Below, piece after piece: positions 62,799 through 64,000 of a stretch of 64,000 nucleotides of DNA. Position 1 is the first letter of the stretch. Every line of letters begins with the position of its first letter. The notes under the pieces were generated by a model that ran no database searches, was not told the origin of the DNA, and saw nothing but the letters and a program-made list of their open reading frames with translations. This stretch comes from Flavobacteriales bacterium (GTDB taxonomy: Bacteria > Bacteroidota > Bacteroidia > Flavobacteriales_F > PHOS-HE28): positions 186,001-250,000 of the forward strand of contig JAEUTA010000025.1 of NCBI GenBank assembly GCA_016788205.1, in the 5' to 3' direction. The position numbers and the translations under genes were made by a program.

Positions 62799-63803
62799 AT
62801 GCTCATGAGTTTCAACCCGATAGCCGCCTGGCTCGAGATGAAGACACAGCTCCCGGAACTGGCCATTGAAGGCATCGGGATCAAGTACATCTATCCCGTA
62901 TTCCTGGTCCTTATCGTCCTGGAGTACGTGAACGCCAAGCACCTCTTCGACCTGAAGGAAAGTTGGTCAGGTTTCGTTATCGGCATCGGCGCTACCATCA
63001 TCCGTGTGATCACCAACGTGTTCGAGATCACGCTGTACATGTTCCTCTTCGCCTGGGCTGAACCGTTCCGCGAGCAGTACCTGGGCTATTCAACGCTCGG
63101 TTTCGCATGGTACATCTGGCTCATCTGCGCCATCGCGGACGACCATAACTTCTACTGGCACCACCGGCTGGCGCACAACGTCCGGGTGCTTTGGGCCGCC
63201 CACCTGCCGCACCACAGTGGCAAGATGTACAACCTCACCATCAGCATCCGCAACGGCTGGTTCATCACCCTGGTGAAGCCCATCTATTGGCTGTGGATGC
63301 CGCTGCTGGGCTTCGAACCCATCATGATCGCAACGTGTTTGATCGTGAACGCATTCTACCAATTCACCCTGCATTCGCAACTGATGCCATCGTACGGCTG
63401 GATCGAGAACATCTTCAATTCCTCTTACGTGCACGTAGTACACCACAGCAGCAACACCGAATACCTGGACCGCAACCACGGCGGCATCTTCACCTTCTGG
63501 GACCGCCTTTACAACACATGGCAGAAGCCGATCAAAGGCATCGTTCCCAAGTTCGGCATCAGCCACGACCCCGGTACCAACAACCCGATCACGCACAATC
63601 TCTTCGAGTTCCAGGAGATCTGGCGCGATGTGAAGCAGGCACCCACGTTCAAGGCCAAGCTCATGTACATTTTCGGCCCTCCCGGCTGGCGCCATGATGG
63701 TACTGGCAAAACGAGCCAACAGCTTCAGGAAGAACTGCGGGCGAGCGGGAAGTTCGGTGCTCCTACAGCAGTGGAGGTGGAGCCGCAGGCCGTGCGCGCC
63801 TAG
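62799..63803 (+). CDS. Sterol desaturase/fatty acid hydroxylase-family membrane enzyme
   Basis: This 334-residue multi-pass membrane protein has the three His clusters of the di-iron hydroxylase family: DHNFYWHHRLAHNVRVLW, AAHLPHHSGKMYN and HVVHHSSNTEYLDRNHGG, with IFTFWDRLYNTW after. Several membrane helices precede and separate them (YIYPVFLVLIVLEYV, ITLYMFLFAWAEPF). It probably hydroxylates or desaturates a lipid using oxygen; the substrate is unknown. It is followed by a strong terminator. Confidence 0.94.
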   Translation: MLMSFNPIAAWLEMKTQLPELAIEGIGIKYIYPVFLVLIVLEYVNAKHLFDLKESWSGFVIGIGATIIRVITNVFEITLYMFLFAWAEPFREQYLGYSTLGFAWYIWLICAIADDHNFYWHHRLAHNVRVLWAAHLPHHSGKMYNLTISIRNGWFITLVKPIYWLWMPLLGFEPIMIATCLIVNAFYQFTLHSQLMPSYGWIENIFNSSYVHVVHHSSNTEYLDRNHGGIFTFWDRLYNTWQKPIKGIVPKFGISHDPGTNNPITHNLFEFQEIWRDVKQAPTFKAKLMYIFGPPGWRHDGTGKTSQQLQEELRASGKFGAPTAVEVEPQAVRA

Positions 63804-63819
63804 CGTATTTAGCTGAATG

Positions 63820-63856
63820 AACGAAGAAGGCCGGGTAACACCCGGCCTTCTTCGTT
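63820..63856. terminator. Bidirectional terminator between convergent genes
   Basis: A perfect 16-bp stem, AACGAAGAAGGCCGGG and CCCGGCCTTCTTCGTT, with a TAACA loop. It is placed 16 bases after the desaturase stop and 17 bases beyond the stop of the gene on the other strand. Confidence 0.85.
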
Positions 63857-63872
63857 GGTCATATAATGCGGT

Positions 63873-64000
63873 CTATCGCCCGAACAAACGGCCCAGTAGC
63901 CCTTTCTTCTTGTTCTCGTCCTCTTTCCTCTTGCTGGCTTCGCGTTCCGCTTCTTCACCGAAAAGTTCCTTCGTCATGGCGGCGTAGTCCGGTTTGGCCG
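63873..64000 (-). CDS. C-terminal part of a protein running off the window
   Basis: On the minus strand, 42 residues are visible, ending MTKELFGEEAEREASKRK, then a basic stretch and GLLGRLFGR before TAG at 63873. The charged tail (KRKEDENKKK) is a probable cytoplasmic extension. The protein cannot be named from this fragment. The N-terminal part lies beyond 64000. Confidence 0.7.
   Translation of the reverse strand, partial: AKPDYAAMTKELFGEEAEREASKRKEDENKKKGLLGRLFGR

Overview
The window reads as a chromosomal segment of a GC-rich (estimated by eye at near 60% G+C) member of the Bacteroidota, probably Flavobacteriales-like. Three signs support this. At least nine secreted proteins end in, or appear to end in, a type IX secretion (T9SS) C-terminal sorting domain. 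Promoters match the Bacteroidota -7 element TAnnTTTG rather than an E. coli -10 box, and start codons mostly lack Shine-Dalgarno sequences. Several family members are typical of this phylum: GWxTD, GEVED, DUF983, PorT-type barrels, and the ligase-associated DNA damage response set. There is no phage, plasmid, CRISPR array or rRNA. Three tRNA genes are present: Ser-UGA, Pro-CGG and Gly-CCC. || Layout. 1-2531: a propeller-type sensor kinase (cut by the window edge) and its LuxR-type response regulator. 2595-5283: a probable aldehyde-detoxification regulon (VOC protein, AraC-type regulator, YahK-like reductase) whose two promoters share a 21-bp-spaced direct repeat. 5464-19881: mostly secreted proteins (a 1278-residue beta-solenoid, an FG-GAP/ASPIC protein, an M1 peptidase), with phosphoenolpyruvate synthase and a possible divergent kinase-fold protein. 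19918-25346: housekeeping genes (xerD, aroQ, a glycosyltransferase, a GWxTD protein, tRNA-Ser, a metallo-beta-lactamase-fold hydrolase). 25393-29274: a secreted gluzincin protease and a LamG protein. 29383-32830: a tight operon of a C39-like peptidase, a RimK-like ATP-grasp ligase and a GCS2 ligase. 32975-36492: a translationally coupled pair of unknown exported proteins. || 36660-54003 holds the ligase-associated DNA repair genes in two places. pdeM stands alone at 36660 beside a 138-bp duplication that brackets a 1-kb insert with one secreted T9SS gene. The exonuclease, DNA ligase and DEXH helicase form an operon at 47425-54003 that also contains a tandem outer-membrane barrel gene. Between them lie a second TPR-kinase/LuxR pair, GEVED and NHL secreted proteins and small genes. 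54097-64000: small proteins, tRNA-Pro, a PhoB-type regulator, tRNA-Gly, a solitary cytosine-5 methyltransferase, lipoprotein MsrA, DUF983, a lipoprotein methyltransferase divergent from a MarR-YceI-nitroreductase operon, a PhoD-like phosphatase and a sterol-desaturase-family enzyme. || The observations I rate highest are: the matched AraC-type direct repeats at two promoters; a covarying palindromic repeat inserted in frame in both the helicase and the exonuclease of the repair operon; the kinase-like motifs in the 350-residue protein at 18002; the three-gene amidoligase/peptidase operon; and the pdeM duplication with its 1-kb insert.
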